A DNA stretch of 47,432 nucleotides from the NCBI GenBank assembly GCA_945890705.1, contig CAMDCY010000005.1, positions 1 to 47,432 on the forward strand, written 5' to 3'. Positions 26,992 through 34,674 of this stretch are shown in pieces. A program made the translations under genes and the position numbers. The notes beneath the pieces were generated by a model. It was not told the origin of the DNA. It ran no database searches and saw only the letters and a list, made by a program, of their open reading frames with translations. The DNA is from Hydrogenophaga intermedia. Its GTDB lineage: Bacteria; Pseudomonadota; Gammaproteobacteria; Burkholderiales; Burkholderiaceae_C. Each line of letters begins with the position of its first letter. Within the stretch, counting starts at the first letter, position 1.

Positions 26992-27031
26992 CTTTGCAGT
27001 CGTGTGAATGCATCCACTTCAGACTGCAAAG
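26992..27031. promoter_or_regulatory. Long inverted repeat upstream of the histone gene
   Basis: CTTTGCAGTC (26992 to 27001) and GACTGCAAAG (27022 to 27031) are a perfect ten-base inverted repeat; inside, TGAA (27005 to 27008) can pair with TTCA (27018 to 27021). A third partial copy, TTGCAAAG, lies at 26944 to 26951. The repeat is 67 to 107 bases before the histone ATG and has no T-tract, so it is more likely an operator or a 5'-leader hairpin than a terminator. Confidence 0.5.
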
Positions 27032-27045
27032 GGTTGAATTCAGTG

Positions 27046-27090
27046 AAAAAACCCTGCGCCCCGCGCCAAGGCGAAGAGTGCAGGGTTTTT
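27046..27090 (-). terminator. Intrinsic terminator of nrdAB
   Basis: AAAAAACCCTGC (27046 to 27057) pairs with GCAGGGTTTTT (27080 to 27090), separated by a 22-base loop. The A-run at the left becomes a T-run on the minus strand, 32 bases after the nrdB stop at 27123. The T-run on the plus strand would let it act in both directions. Confidence 0.8.
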
Positions 27091-27122
27091 AAAAAGGGTG
27101 CCATGTGCGGTGATTTCAGGAC

Positions 27123-28256
27123 TCAATCCCAAGACAGGGCGCCGCCCGTTTGGTATTCGATCACACGGGTTTCAAAGAAATTGCGTTCCTTCTTGAGGTC
27201 GATCATTTCGCTCATCCAAGGGAACGGATTTTCTTCATGAGGGAACAAAGCTTCGAGTCCAATTTGTGTGGCGCGTCGGTTCGCAATATAACGCAAATAA
27301 CCCTTGAACATGGAGGCGTTCATGCCCAGCACGCCGCGGGGCATGGTGTCTTCGGCGTATTGGTATTCGAGTTCGACGGCTTTGAGGAACAGCTCTTTGA
27401 TTTCGGCCTTGAATTCGGCGGTCCACAACATGGGGTTCTCATGCTTAATCGCGTTGATCAAGTCGATACCGAAGTTGCAGTGCATGGACTCGTCGCGCAA
27501 GATGTATTGGTACTGTTCGGCAGCACCGGTCATCTTGTTTTGGCGACCCAAGGCCAAGATTTGTGTGAAGCCGACGTAGAAGAACAGGCCTTCCATCAAG
27601 CAAGCAAAGACGATCAGGCTTTTGAGCAAGGTCTGGTCGTTCTCTGGGGTGCCCGTCTTGAAATTCGGGTCCATGATGGCTTCGATGAAGGGCAGTAAGA
27701 ACTGGTCTTTGTTGCGAATCGATGGCACTTCCAAATAAGCGCTGAAAATTTCGCCTTCGTCCAAGCCCAAAGACTCGACGATGTATTGGTAAGCGTGCGT
27801 GTGGATAGCTTCTTCGAACGCTTGGCGCAACAAGAACTGACGGCACTCGGGCGCCGTGATGTGGCGATAAGTACCTAAAGTGATGTTGTTGGCGGCCAGC
27901 GAGTCGGCGGTGGTGAAAAAGCCCAGGTTGCGTTTGACGATGAGTCGCTCGTCGTCGGTTAAACCATTGGGGTCTTTCCACAGCGCGATGTCGCGGCTCA
28001 TGTTGACCTCTTGCGGCATCCAGTGGTTGGCGCAGGTGGCCAAATACTTTTCCCAAGCCCACTTGTATTTGAAGGGCACGAGTTGGTTGACGTCGGTCTG
28101 TCCGTTGATGATGCGCTTGTCGGCGGCGTTCACGCGCTGAGGAGCGGCGGCCGGTGTCGGCGATGCGGCCGAGCTGGTCCGAGCTTCAGGCTGGACGGGC
28201 ATGGCGGTGGCGGGCTTGACAGAAGCGGGGGTGGCGTTTTCGTCCCAAGTCAACAT
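27123..28256 (-). CDS. nrdB: Class Ia ribonucleotide reductase beta subunit
   Basis: NrdB holds the diiron-tyrosyl radical that activates NrdA for making deoxyribonucleotides. The 377-residue product has an Ala/Pro-rich N-terminal extension of about 40 residues, then ferritin-like motifs [35 protein letters not shown] (metal ligands Glu and His) and [16 protein letters not shown]. The C-terminal end, [20 protein letters not shown], is the NrdA-docking tail type. The start is ATG 28256; the non-ATG extension to 28268 is not needed. It is 97 bases downstream of nrdA in the same orientation. Confidence 0.96.
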   Translation of the reverse strand: MLTWDENATPASVKPATAMPVQPEARTSSAASPTPAAAPQRVNAADKRIINGQTDVNQLVPFKYKWAWEKYLATCANHWMPQEVNMSRDIALWKDPNGLTDDERLIVKRNLGFFTTADSLAANNITLGTYRHITAPECRQFLLRQAFEEAIHTHAYQYIVESLGLDEGEIFSAYLEVPSIRNKDQFLLPFIEAIMDPNFKTGTPENDQTLLKSLIVFACLMEGLFFYVGFTQILALGRQNKMTGAAEQYQYILRDESMHCNFGIDLINAIKHENPMLWTAEFKAEIKELFLKAVELEYQYAEDTMPRGVLGMNASMFKGYLRYIANRRATQIGLEALFPHEENPFPWMSEMIDLKKERNFFETRVIEYQTGGALSWD

Positions 28257-28292
28257 AGGTGATTCCAATTCTGTGAATTATGTGAGCGTAAG

Positions 28293-28323
28293 TGCGAAAT
28301 GCAAAGCAACTGAGCATTTCGCA
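28293..28323. repeat. Perfect hairpin between nrdA and nrdB
   Basis: TGCGAAATGC (28293 to 28302) and GCATTTCGCA (28314 to 28323) form a perfect ten-pair stem with an eleven-base loop. It sits within the 97-base nrdA-nrdB gap and is not followed by a T-tract on the minus strand. It may set the relative amounts of the two subunits through mRNA processing or stability. Confidence 0.6.
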
Positions 28324-28353
28324 GGTGCAATGTGTTGTGATGCAGCATCGAAT

Positions 28354-31236
28354 TTATTGACAAGCTTCGCAGCCAGGATCATCGATCGCGCAAAACTTGA
28401 TGTCGGTGGCGGCTTCCATCGGAGCAGCCGCAGCAGCCACCGGTGTGCTCGATGACACCGCGTTGAGTTGACCGGTTCGGCCCGTCGACTTCTCGATTTG
28501 CGTGGCGCTGGTGGTGCGCAGGTAGTAGGTGGTCTTCAGACCGCGCAGCCAAGCGAGCTTGTAGGTCTCATCGAGTTTCTTGCCCGATGCGCCGGCCATG
28601 TAGATGTTCAAGCTCTGGGCCTGATCGATCCACTTTTGGCGCCGTGCGGCGGCTTCGACCAACCAATGCGTGTCGACTTCAAACGCGGTGGCGTAGAGGT
28701 CTTTGATGTCGTTGGGCACGCGGTCGATGGCGCGCAGTGAGCCGTCGAAGTGTTTGAGGTCCATGACCATCACGTCGTCCCACAGGCCCAAGCGCTTCAG
28801 GTCTTTGACGAGGTAGCCGTTGATGACGGTGAACTCGCCCGAGAGGTTGGATTTCACCGACAGGTTGCCAAAGCTCGGCTCGATCGAGGCGTCCACACCA
28901 ATGATGTTGGAGATGGTCGCGGTCGGCGCGATGGCCACGCAATTGGAGTTGCGCATGCCGTCGGCCGCGATCTTGTTGCGCAAGGCGTTCCAGTCCAAGG
29001 TGGCGCTGCGATCGACTTCGACGTAGCCGCCACGGGCTTGTGCCAACAAGTCCAATGAGTCCAGGGGCAAGATGCCTTGGTCCCAGAGCGAGCCTTTGTA
29101 GCTGGAGTAGGTGCCGCGCTCTTTGGCCAACTCGGTCGAAGCCCAATAGGCGTGGTAGCACACGGCTTCCATGGAGCGGTCGGCAAAGTCCACGGCGGCT
29201 TGCGAAGCGTAGGACACGCGCAGTTGGTACAGCGCATCTTGGAAGCCCATGATGCCCAGACCCACGGGGCGGTGGCGCAGGTTGGAGTCGCGCGCTTTTT
29301 TCACGGCGTAGTAATTGATGTCGATCACGTTGTCGAGCATGCGCATGGCCGTGTTGATGGTGCGCTTGAGCTTGTCGTGGTCGATCTCTTTGCCGTTGGG
29401 GCCGTCTTTCAGGTGCTGGGCCAGGTTGACCGAGCCCAAGTTGCAGACCGCGGTTTCGGTGTCGCTGGTGTTGAGCGTGATCTCGGTGCACAGGTTGGAG
29501 CTGTGAACCACGCCGGCGTGCTGCTGCGGGCTGCGCACGTTACAAGCGTCCTTGAAGGTGATCCAAGGGTGGCCGGTTTCAAACAGCATGGAGAGCATCT
29601 TGCGCCACAGGTCGGTGGCGGGCACTTGGCGCGAGGGCTTGATCTCGCCACGCGCGGCTTTGGCTTCGTAGGCCACATAGGCTTTTTCGAACGCTGCGCC
29701 AAACAGGTCGTGCAAGTCGGGCACGTCGTTGGGCGAGAACAAGGTCCACTGGCCTTTTTCCATCACGCGCTTCATGAACAGGTCGGGGATCCAGTTGGCC
29801 GTGTTCATGTCGTGGGTGCGGCGGCGGTCATCGCCGGTGTTCTTGCGCAGCTCCAGGAATTCTTCGATGTCCAAGTGCCAAGTTTCCAAGTAGGTGCAGA
29901 CCGCGCCTTTGCGCTTGCCGCCTTGGTTGACCGCCACGGCCGTGTCGTTGACCACTTTGAGGAACGGCACCACGCCTTGCGATTCGCCGTTGGTGCCTTT
30001 GATGTGGGCGCCCAAAGCGCGCACGCGGGTCCAGTCGTTGCCCAAGCCGCCGGCGAATTTGGAGAGCAAGGCGTTTTCTTTGATGGACTCGTAAATGCCG
30101 TCCAAGTCGTCGGGCACGGTGGTCAGGTAGCAGCTCGAGAGCTGGCTGCGCAGCGTGCCGCTGTTGAACAGCGTGGGGGTCGAGGACATGAAGTCAAAGC
30201 TCGAGAGCACTTCGTAGAACTCGATGGCGCGGGCTTCGCGGTCCACTTCGCCCAGCGACAGGCCCATGGCCACGCGCATGAAGAAGATTTGGGGCAGTTC
30301 GATACGGGTCTTGCGCACGTGCAAGAAATAGCGGTCGTACAGGGTTTGCAAGCCGATGAAGTCGATTTGCAGATCGCGCTCGGGTTTGAGGGCGGCGGCC
30401 AAGCGGGGCAGGTCGAATTGCAAGAGCTTTTCGTCGAGCAGTTGGTTTTCAACCCCCTTCTTGATGCTCTGGGGGAAGAAGTCCGCGTAACGGGCACCCA
30501 TTTGGTCGAACGCCATTTCTTCGCCCAGCACTTCCTTGACCACGGTGTGCAACAACAAACGCGCGGTGGCGTAGGTGTAGTCGGGGTCTTTTTCGATGTG
30601 GGTGCGGGCGGCCAAGATGGCGGCCTTGTAAACCTCTTCGATCGGCACGCCGTCGTAGAGGTTGCGCATGGTCTCGCTGACGATGGGGTCGGCTTTGACG
30701 TCGGGGCTCAGGCCCGAGCAGGCGCTGTGAATCAGTTGTTGCAGACCAGCCAAGTTCAAAGGCTTGCGTTGACCACCTTCGGTGACTTGGATGGTGGGCG
30801 CGGCGGGCGCTGTGGTGGCTGGTTGCTGGGCACGCTCTTGGGTGCGACGCTCACGATAGAGCACATAGGCGCGGGCGACTTCGTGGTGGCCGCTGCGCAT
30901 CAGGCCGAGTTCGACTTGGTCTTGCACGTCTTCAATGTGGAAGGTGCCACCGCTGGGGCGCGAACGCATCAGGGCGCGCACCACATTTTGGGTCAGGGCA
31001 TCGACGTCCTCGCGTACGCTGGCCGAGGCGGCACCTTGGGTGCCGTGCACAGCCAAAAACGCCTTCATCAGGGCAACCGCGATTTTGCTGGGTTCAAACG
31101 ACACCACGGCGCCATTGCGGCGGATGATCTGGTAGTGCGCAAACGCGGCGTTGTTGCTCAAGGCCAAGGGCTCGCTCTTGAGGCTCAAGCCCGCGCTCAT
31201 GGGGCTGGCGGCGGTGGGCGTTGCGGTGGTTTGCAT
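28354..31236 (-). CDS. nrdA: Class Ia ribonucleotide reductase alpha subunit
   Basis: NrdA is the catalytic subunit that reduces ribonucleoside diphosphates. The 960-residue product has an N-terminal extension, an ATP-cone (IIRRNGAVVSFEPSKIAVAL, about residues 36 to 130), the active-site region NSGTLRSQLSSCYL, NLCTEITLNTSDTETAVCNLG with the second active cysteine, and a C-terminal redox pair in DDPGCEACQ. It is longer than E. coli NrdA (761 residues), as in many beta- and other proteobacteria. The ATG at 31236 has GAGGAAAA before it; the frame extends to 31332 but without support. Upstream are two NrdR boxes. Confidence 0.96.
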   Translation of the reverse strand: MQTTATPTAASPMSAGLSLKSEPLALSNNAAFAHYQIIRRNGAVVSFEPSKIAVALMKAFLAVHGTQGAASASVREDVDALTQNVVRALMRSRPSGGTFHIEDVQDQVELGLMRSGHHEVARAYVLYRERRTQERAQQPATTAPAAPTIQVTEGGQRKPLNLAGLQQLIHSACSGLSPDVKADPIVSETMRNLYDGVPIEEVYKAAILAARTHIEKDPDYTYATARLLLHTVVKEVLGEEMAFDQMGARYADFFPQSIKKGVENQLLDEKLLQFDLPRLAAALKPERDLQIDFIGLQTLYDRYFLHVRKTRIELPQIFFMRVAMGLSLGEVDREARAIEFYEVLSSFDFMSSTPTLFNSGTLRSQLSSCYLTTVPDDLDGIYESIKENALLSKFAGGLGNDWTRVRALGAHIKGTNGESQGVVPFLKVVNDTAVAVNQGGKRKGAVCTYLETWHLDIEEFLELRKNTGDDRRRTHDMNTANWIPDLFMKRVMEKGQWTLFSPNDVPDLHDLFGAAFEKAYVAYEAKAARGEIKPSRQVPATDLWRKMLSMLFETGHPWITFKDACNVRSPQQHAGVVHSSNLCTEITLNTSDTETAVCNLGSVNLAQHLKDGPNGKEIDHDKLKRTINTAMRMLDNVIDINYYAVKKARDSNLRHRPVGLGIMGFQDALYQLRVSYASQAAVDFADRSMEAVCYHAYWASTELAKERGTYSSYKGSLWDQGILPLDSLDLLAQARGGYVEVDRSATLDWNALRNKIAADGMRNSNCVAIAPTATISNIIGVDASIEPSFGNLSVKSNLSGEFTVINGYLVKDLKRLGLWDDVMVMDLKHFDGSLRAIDRVPNDIKDLYATAFEVDTHWLVEAAARRQKWIDQAQSLNIYMAGASGKKLDETYKLAWLRGLKTTYYLRTTSATQIEKSTGRTGQLNAVSSSTPVAAAAAPMEAATDIKFCAIDDPGCEACQ

Positions 31237-31370
31237 GGGTTTTCCTCTGGTGTGTGTTCTGGTGGGCCTGGCGGCTTGCGGGTTGTACGGGCCCACGTTG
31301 GTGCGGGTCTGGGCTTCGAAAAAAGCACGCACAAACTGTCAAGTCGTCGGCGGGGCAAAAAATCGTGCAA

Positions 31371-31386
31371 ACACCATATCTGGTGT
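31371..31386 (-). promoter_or_regulatory. NrdR box, promoter-proximal
   Basis: ACACCATATCTGGTGT is a near-perfect palindrome matching the NrdR box consensus (roughly ACACWATATATWGTGT). Its centre is 32 bases from that of the second box, the usual three-turn spacing. NrdR represses ribonucleotide reductase genes when dATP is high. No nrdR gene is in the window. Confidence 0.85.
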
Positions 31387-31395
31387 GTCCGATGG

Positions 31396-31423
31396 ATTCT
31401 AACCACTACCGGTAGCGTTTGAA
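31396..31423 (-). promoter_or_regulatory. Candidate nrdA promoter
   Basis: On the minus strand TTCAAA (31423 to 31418), a 16-base spacer and TAGAAT (31401 to 31396) form a plausible sigma-70 promoter. The spacer is occupied by the upstream NrdR box, and the other box lies just past the expected start site, so NrdR binding would block it. The leader to the nrdA ATG would be about 150 bases. Confidence 0.6.
31403..31418 (-). promoter_or_regulatory. NrdR box, upstream copy
   Basis: CCACTACCGGTAGCGT contains the perfect palindrome CTACCGGTAG and keeps the outer CxA...TxG pattern of NrdR sites, though the centre is more G/C-rich than the consensus. Tandem boxes with this spacing are the established NrdR layout. 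Confidence 0.72.
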
Positions 31424-31639
31424 GGAAAAAATGCACACTTTCTCAAGTGACATATTTCACAAGGGCCGAGTATTCAAAATTGACAGTTTTGTTCGTTTTG
31501 ATAGATATGCCCTGCAGGCCGCAAAAACTGGGCAACAAACGTCTGGCCTCAAGGATTGGCCGGGCTTGGCAGGGGTTTTGTGGCGCAAAGGCCGGTGGAT
31601 TTTTGAAGCCAGAGCCGATCGATGCGCTGGCGTGGCGCT
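31424..31639. other. Non-coding gap between the nrdA promoter and ampD
   Basis: Together with the nrdA leader (31237 to 31395) this is the only gene-free stretch over 300 bases in the window (31237 to 31639). The left half is AT-rich for this genome. TTGACA at 31479 on the plus strand has no good -10 partner. I see no gene, RNA fold or repeat here beyond the nrdA control sites. Confidence 0.5.
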
Positions 31640-32239
31640 TCAGCCTTGGCGCGGAGACACGACACACTCGGGAAAACACCGATCGGGCCAGGCCAATTGC
31701 TGTTGCAAAAAAGCCCAATCAAAACCCGGCCCTGGGTCTTGCTTGCGACCGGGCGCAATGTGTTCGTGTCCGGCGATGTCCACCACGGGGTAGCGCTCTT
31801 GCAGGGCTTGGCACAAGCGCACCAAGGCCACGTACTGCAGGGGCTCGAAGTGCAAGCCTTCCAAGCCTTCGAGCTCGATGCCCACCGAGGCGTCGTTGCA
31901 ACCTTCTCGGCCCCGCCAACTCGAGCGTCCAGCGTGCCAAGCTCGGGCATCGGCATCGACAAATTGCACGACCTCACCATCACGCCGAACAAAGAAGTGG
32001 CTGGAGACTTCCGCGCCTCGAATCTGGTCAAAGTAGGGGTGGGCATCCCAGTCGAGGCGGTTGGTGAAAAGCGCTTCGACGTGTGGGGTGCCGTAGACCC
32101 CCGGGGGCAAGCTGATGGAGTGAATCACCACCAAGTCAATCGCGGTATTCGCTGGCCTAGGCCCGAAGTTGGGCGAGTCGCAACGACGGGCGGGGCGCCA
32201 CCAGCCACCCTGCCAATCGTCCAACTGCTCAGTCGACAT
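31640..32239 (-). CDS. ampD: 1,6-anhydro-MurNAc-L-alanine amidase AmpD
   Basis: AmpD cuts the stem peptide from 1,6-anhydro-muropeptides in the cytoplasm during cell wall recycling, freeing the tripeptide that Mpl reuses, and it affects AmpR signalling where present. The 199-residue product has an amidase_2 fold with SPNFGPRP, the zinc ligand in DLVVIHSISLPPG, EVSSHFFVRRDGEVVQFV, NDASVGIELEG, and the C-terminal ligands in AGHEHIAPGRKQDPGPGF. The start at 32239 overlaps the upstream small gene by 11 bases. Confidence 0.95.
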   Translation of the reverse strand: MSTEQLDDWQGGWWRPARRCDSPNFGPRPANTAIDLVVIHSISLPPGVYGTPHVEALFTNRLDWDAHPYFDQIRGAEVSSHFFVRRDGEVVQFVDADARAWHAGRSSWRGREGCNDASVGIELEGLEGLHFEPLQYVALVRLCQALQERYPVVDIAGHEHIAPGRKQDPGPGFDWAFLQQQLAWPDRCFPECVVSPRQG

Positions 32240-32456
32240 GGCGCTCGCGGTGCTCGGCGCTGCAATAAAACACACCGCCAACCTGCAGCGCGTCGGTGCT
32301 GGGCAGGTGCGTGCCGCAATGGGCACAGGCCACCATGGCCAAGGGTTTGGCGGGGCTGCGTTGGGCAGACTTGCTTGGTCCCGTGTCGGCCATGCGCCCT
32401 TTGCGCCACAGGTGGTAGCCCACCCACACCACGAGCAAGACCAAGATGTATTTCAT
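32229..32456 (-). CDS. Small membrane zinc-ribbon protein (PP0621-like)
   Basis: The 75-residue product has one N-terminal membrane segment (KYILVLLVVWVGYHLW), a basic polar linker, and a C-terminal part MVACAHCGTHLPSTDA followed by VFYCSAEHRERH, with a CxxC and a further Cys and His fitting a treble-clef-like zinc ribbon. It resembles the PP0621 family of unknown function. Both ends overlap neighbours: four bases with the CcsA-like gene and 11 with ampD, so the three genes form one unit. Confidence 0.85.
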   Translation of the reverse strand: MKYILVLLVVWVGYHLWRKGRMADTGPSKSAQRSPAKPLAMVACAHCGTHLPSTDALQVGGVFYCSAEHRERHVD

Positions 32457-33241
32457 GACAGGCGGTGCAAGACGATTTCCAGCACAAAGCGTGAGCCTAC
32501 ATAGCCCAGCAACAACAGACCGGCGGCCAAGTACAAGGTCCGAATGGCCAGTCGACCCCGCCAGCCCCGGCGCCAGCGCCCCCAGATCAACACGCCCATG
32601 GTGAGCCAGGACAGCACGGTGAAGGTGGTTTTGTGGTTCCACTCAAAGCCGGTGGGCAAGCCATATGAAAACCACCAACCCGCCAGCACCGTGGCGCTCA
32701 GCAGCACGAAACCCAAGCCCACGAAGCGAAAGGTCATTCGCTCCAAGGTCAACAAGGGCATGCCATCGACGTCACCCGCACCCAGCCGAATGCGCCGTTC
32801 GGTGCGTTGCAACAAACCCGCGTGGGCTACCGCAGCGGCGATGAGGCCATAGGAAGCAAAACCCAGCGCCCAATGCAAAGGCATCCACGGCGAGATCAAA
32901 TGGGGTTGGATTTGGCCCGGCAGACTCGCGGCCAGCAGAACCGCGCTGGCGCTCAAAACGGCCACGGACCAGCGCAGTGTGGGCGTCGTGTGCAAGCGGG
33001 TTTCCAGCGCGTAGATGGAAAACACCCACCACATCGTCACCGACAAGGCCATGGCAAAACCAAAGCTCGGTGGGTCGGCGGTGAAGTGGGTGTGCAAACT
33101 GGCCAAATGCAAGAGCCACACCAGCACCAAGGCCCCACGGCTCGCGGCGGGGGACAGTCGGGGCTGGCCCCAAGCCCAAGCGGCGTAAGCCAACACCACC
33201 CCAAAGGGCAGTGCTTGCGTCAGCGTGGAGGCTAAAATCAT
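32453..33241 (-). CDS. CcsA/YpjD-like cytochrome assembly membrane protein
   Basis: The 262-residue product has about eight hydrophobic segments and the family blocks SPWMPLHWALGFASYGL and WNHKTTFTVLSWLTMGVLIWG. It belongs to the CcsA/ResC superfamily, most like E. coli YpjD, which is likewise found next to ffh. A role in heme handling is known for the superfamily but not shown for YpjD proteins. It is divergent from ffh. The start was set at ATG 33241, with TAAACT six bases upstream. Confidence 0.88.
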   Translation of the reverse strand: MILASTLTQALPFGVVLAYAAWAWGQPRLSPAASRGALVLVWLLHLASLHTHFTADPPSFGFAMALSVTMWWVFSIYALETRLHTTPTLRWSVAVLSASAVLLAASLPGQIQPHLISPWMPLHWALGFASYGLIAAAVAHAGLLQRTERRIRLGAGDVDGMPLLTLERMTFRFVGLGFVLLSATVLAGWWFSYGLPTGFEWNHKTTFTVLSWLTMGVLIWGRWRRGWRGRLAIRTLYLAAGLLLLGYVGSRFVLEIVLHRLS

Positions 33242-33247
33242 CCCCAC

Positions 33248-33253
33248 AGTTTA
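33248..33253 (-). promoter_or_regulatory. -10-like TAAACT directly before the CcsA-like gene
   Basis: On the minus strand TAAACT is followed by GTGGGG and the ATG at 33241, the same six-base spacing seen at lpxC, tldD and others. No ribosome binding site is present apart from the G-run. Confidence 0.42.
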
Positions 33254-33291
33254 ACGGCCCTTGAGGCCCCTCACGAACCGAGACCTTCCCG

Positions 33292-34674
33292 ATGGCATCA
33301 GCCTTGTCCGAACGCCTATCTGGCATCGTCAAAACCCTGCGCGGTCAGGCCCGCATCACCGAAGACAACGTGGCCGAGATGCTGCGCGAGGTGCGCATGG
33401 CCTTGCTGGAGGCCGACGTGGCCTTGCCGGTGGTGCGCGACTTCATCGCCCGCGTCAAAGAAAAAGCCTTGGGTGAAGAGGTGGTGGGCTCGCTCACGCC
33501 GGGCCAGGTCTTGGTCAGCATCGTCAACCGCGAACTCGCCGCCACCATGGGCGAGGGCGTGGCCGACATCAACCTCGCGGCCCAGCCGCCCGCGGTCATC
33601 TTGATGGCCGGCTTGCAAGGTGCCGGTAAAACCACCACCACCGCCAAGCTGGCCAAACACCTGATCGAGAAGCGCAAAAAGAAGGTGCTGACCGTCTCGG
33701 GCGACGTGTACCGCCCCGCGGCCATCGAACAGCTCAAGACCGTGAGCGCCCAAGCCGGTGCCGAGTGGTTCCCCAGCTCGCCCGACCAAAAGCCCGCCGA
33801 CATCGCGCGCGCCGCGCTCGACCACGCCAAGCGCCATTTCTTTGACGTCTTGCTGGTCGACACCGCCGGTCGCCTGGCCATCGACGAAGCGCTGATGCGC
33901 GAGATTCAAGAACTGCACGGTGTGCTCAAACCGGTGGAGACCCTGTTCGTGGTCGATGCCATGCAAGGTCAAGACGCGGTCAACACCGCCAAGGCCTTCA
34001 GCGACGCTTTGCCCCTGACCGGCATCATCCTGACCAAAACCGACGGCGACTCGCGCGGCGGTGCAGCCCTGTCGGTGCGCCACATCACCGGTGTGCCCAT
34101 CAAGTTCGCCGGTGTGTCTGAAAAAATCGACGGCTTGGAGGTCTTCGATGCCGAGCGTCACGCTGGGCGCATTTTGGGCATGGGTGACATCGTTGCGCTG
34201 GTCGAGCAAGTCACCTCCAACATGGACATGGCCGCGGCGCAAAAGCTCGCCGCCAAGGTCAAGAGCGGCGGCGGCTTTGACCTCAACGACTTCTTGGCCC
34301 AGTTGCGCCAAATGAAACAAATGGGCGGCTTGTCCAGCCTTATCGACAAACTGCCGGGCGCCATGGCCTCCAAGGCCTCGGGCATGGACATGGGCCGCGC
34401 CGAGCGCGACATGAAGCGCAAGGAAGGCATCATCTGCAGCATGACTGCCAAAGAGCGCACGCGCCCAGACATCATCAAGGCCACGCGCAAAAAACGCATC
34501 GCCGATGGCGCGGGTGTTCAGGTGCAGGAGGTCAACCGCTTGCTCAAAGAGTTCGAGCAAATGCAAGGCATGATGAAAAAAATGCAGGGCGGCGGCATGA
34601 TGAAAATGATGAAGCGCATGGGCGCCATGAAAGGCATGCCCGGCATGCCGAAGCTGCCGGGCATGGGCTCTTGA
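33292..34674 (+). CDS. ffh: Signal recognition particle protein Ffh
   Basis: Ffh binds 4.5S RNA and signal sequences and delivers ribosomes to FtsY at the membrane. The 460-residue product has the N domain (MASALSERLSGIVKTLRGQ), the G domain with GLQGAGKTTTTAKLA near residue 107, DTAGRLAIDEAL, TKTDGDSRGGAALS and the closing GMGDIVALVEQ, then a methionine-rich M domain that ends in a run of Met, Lys and Gly. The 4.5S RNA gene is not in the window. The stop TGA overlaps the next ATG by one base. Confidence 0.97.
   Translation: MASALSERLSGIVKTLRGQARITEDNVAEMLREVRMALLEADVALPVVRDFIARVKEKALGEEVVGSLTPGQVLVSIVNRELAATMGEGVADINLAAQPPAVILMAGLQGAGKTTTTAKLAKHLIEKRKKKVLTVSGDVYRPAAIEQLKTVSAQAGAEWFPSSPDQKPADIARAALDHAKRHFFDVLLVDTAGRLAIDEALMREIQELHGVLKPVETLFVVDAMQGQDAVNTAKAFSDALPLTGIILTKTDGDSRGGAALSVRHITGVPIKFAGVSEKIDGLEVFDAERHAGRILGMGDIVALVEQVTSNMDMAAAQKLAAKVKSGGGFDLNDFLAQLRQMKQMGGLSSLIDKLPGAMASKASGMDMGRAERDMKRKEGIICSMTAKERTRPDIIKATRKKRIADGAGVQVQEVNRLLKEFEQMQGMMKKMQGGGMMKMMKRMGAMKGMPGMPKLPGMGS

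Noticed and set aside
31237-31332. N-terminal extension of nrdA to 31332
   Set aside because: It would lie in the promoter leader; the ATG at 31236 has a good ribosome binding site.
29077-31422. 781-codon plus-strand open frame opposite nrdA
   Set aside because: It mirrors the real gene, is His/Val/Gly-rich as expected for an antisense shadow of GC-rich coding DNA, and shows no domain.
31479-31510. TTGACA on the plus strand as a promoter reading towards ampD
   Set aside because: No acceptable -10 at the right spacing, and no plus-strand gene downstream.
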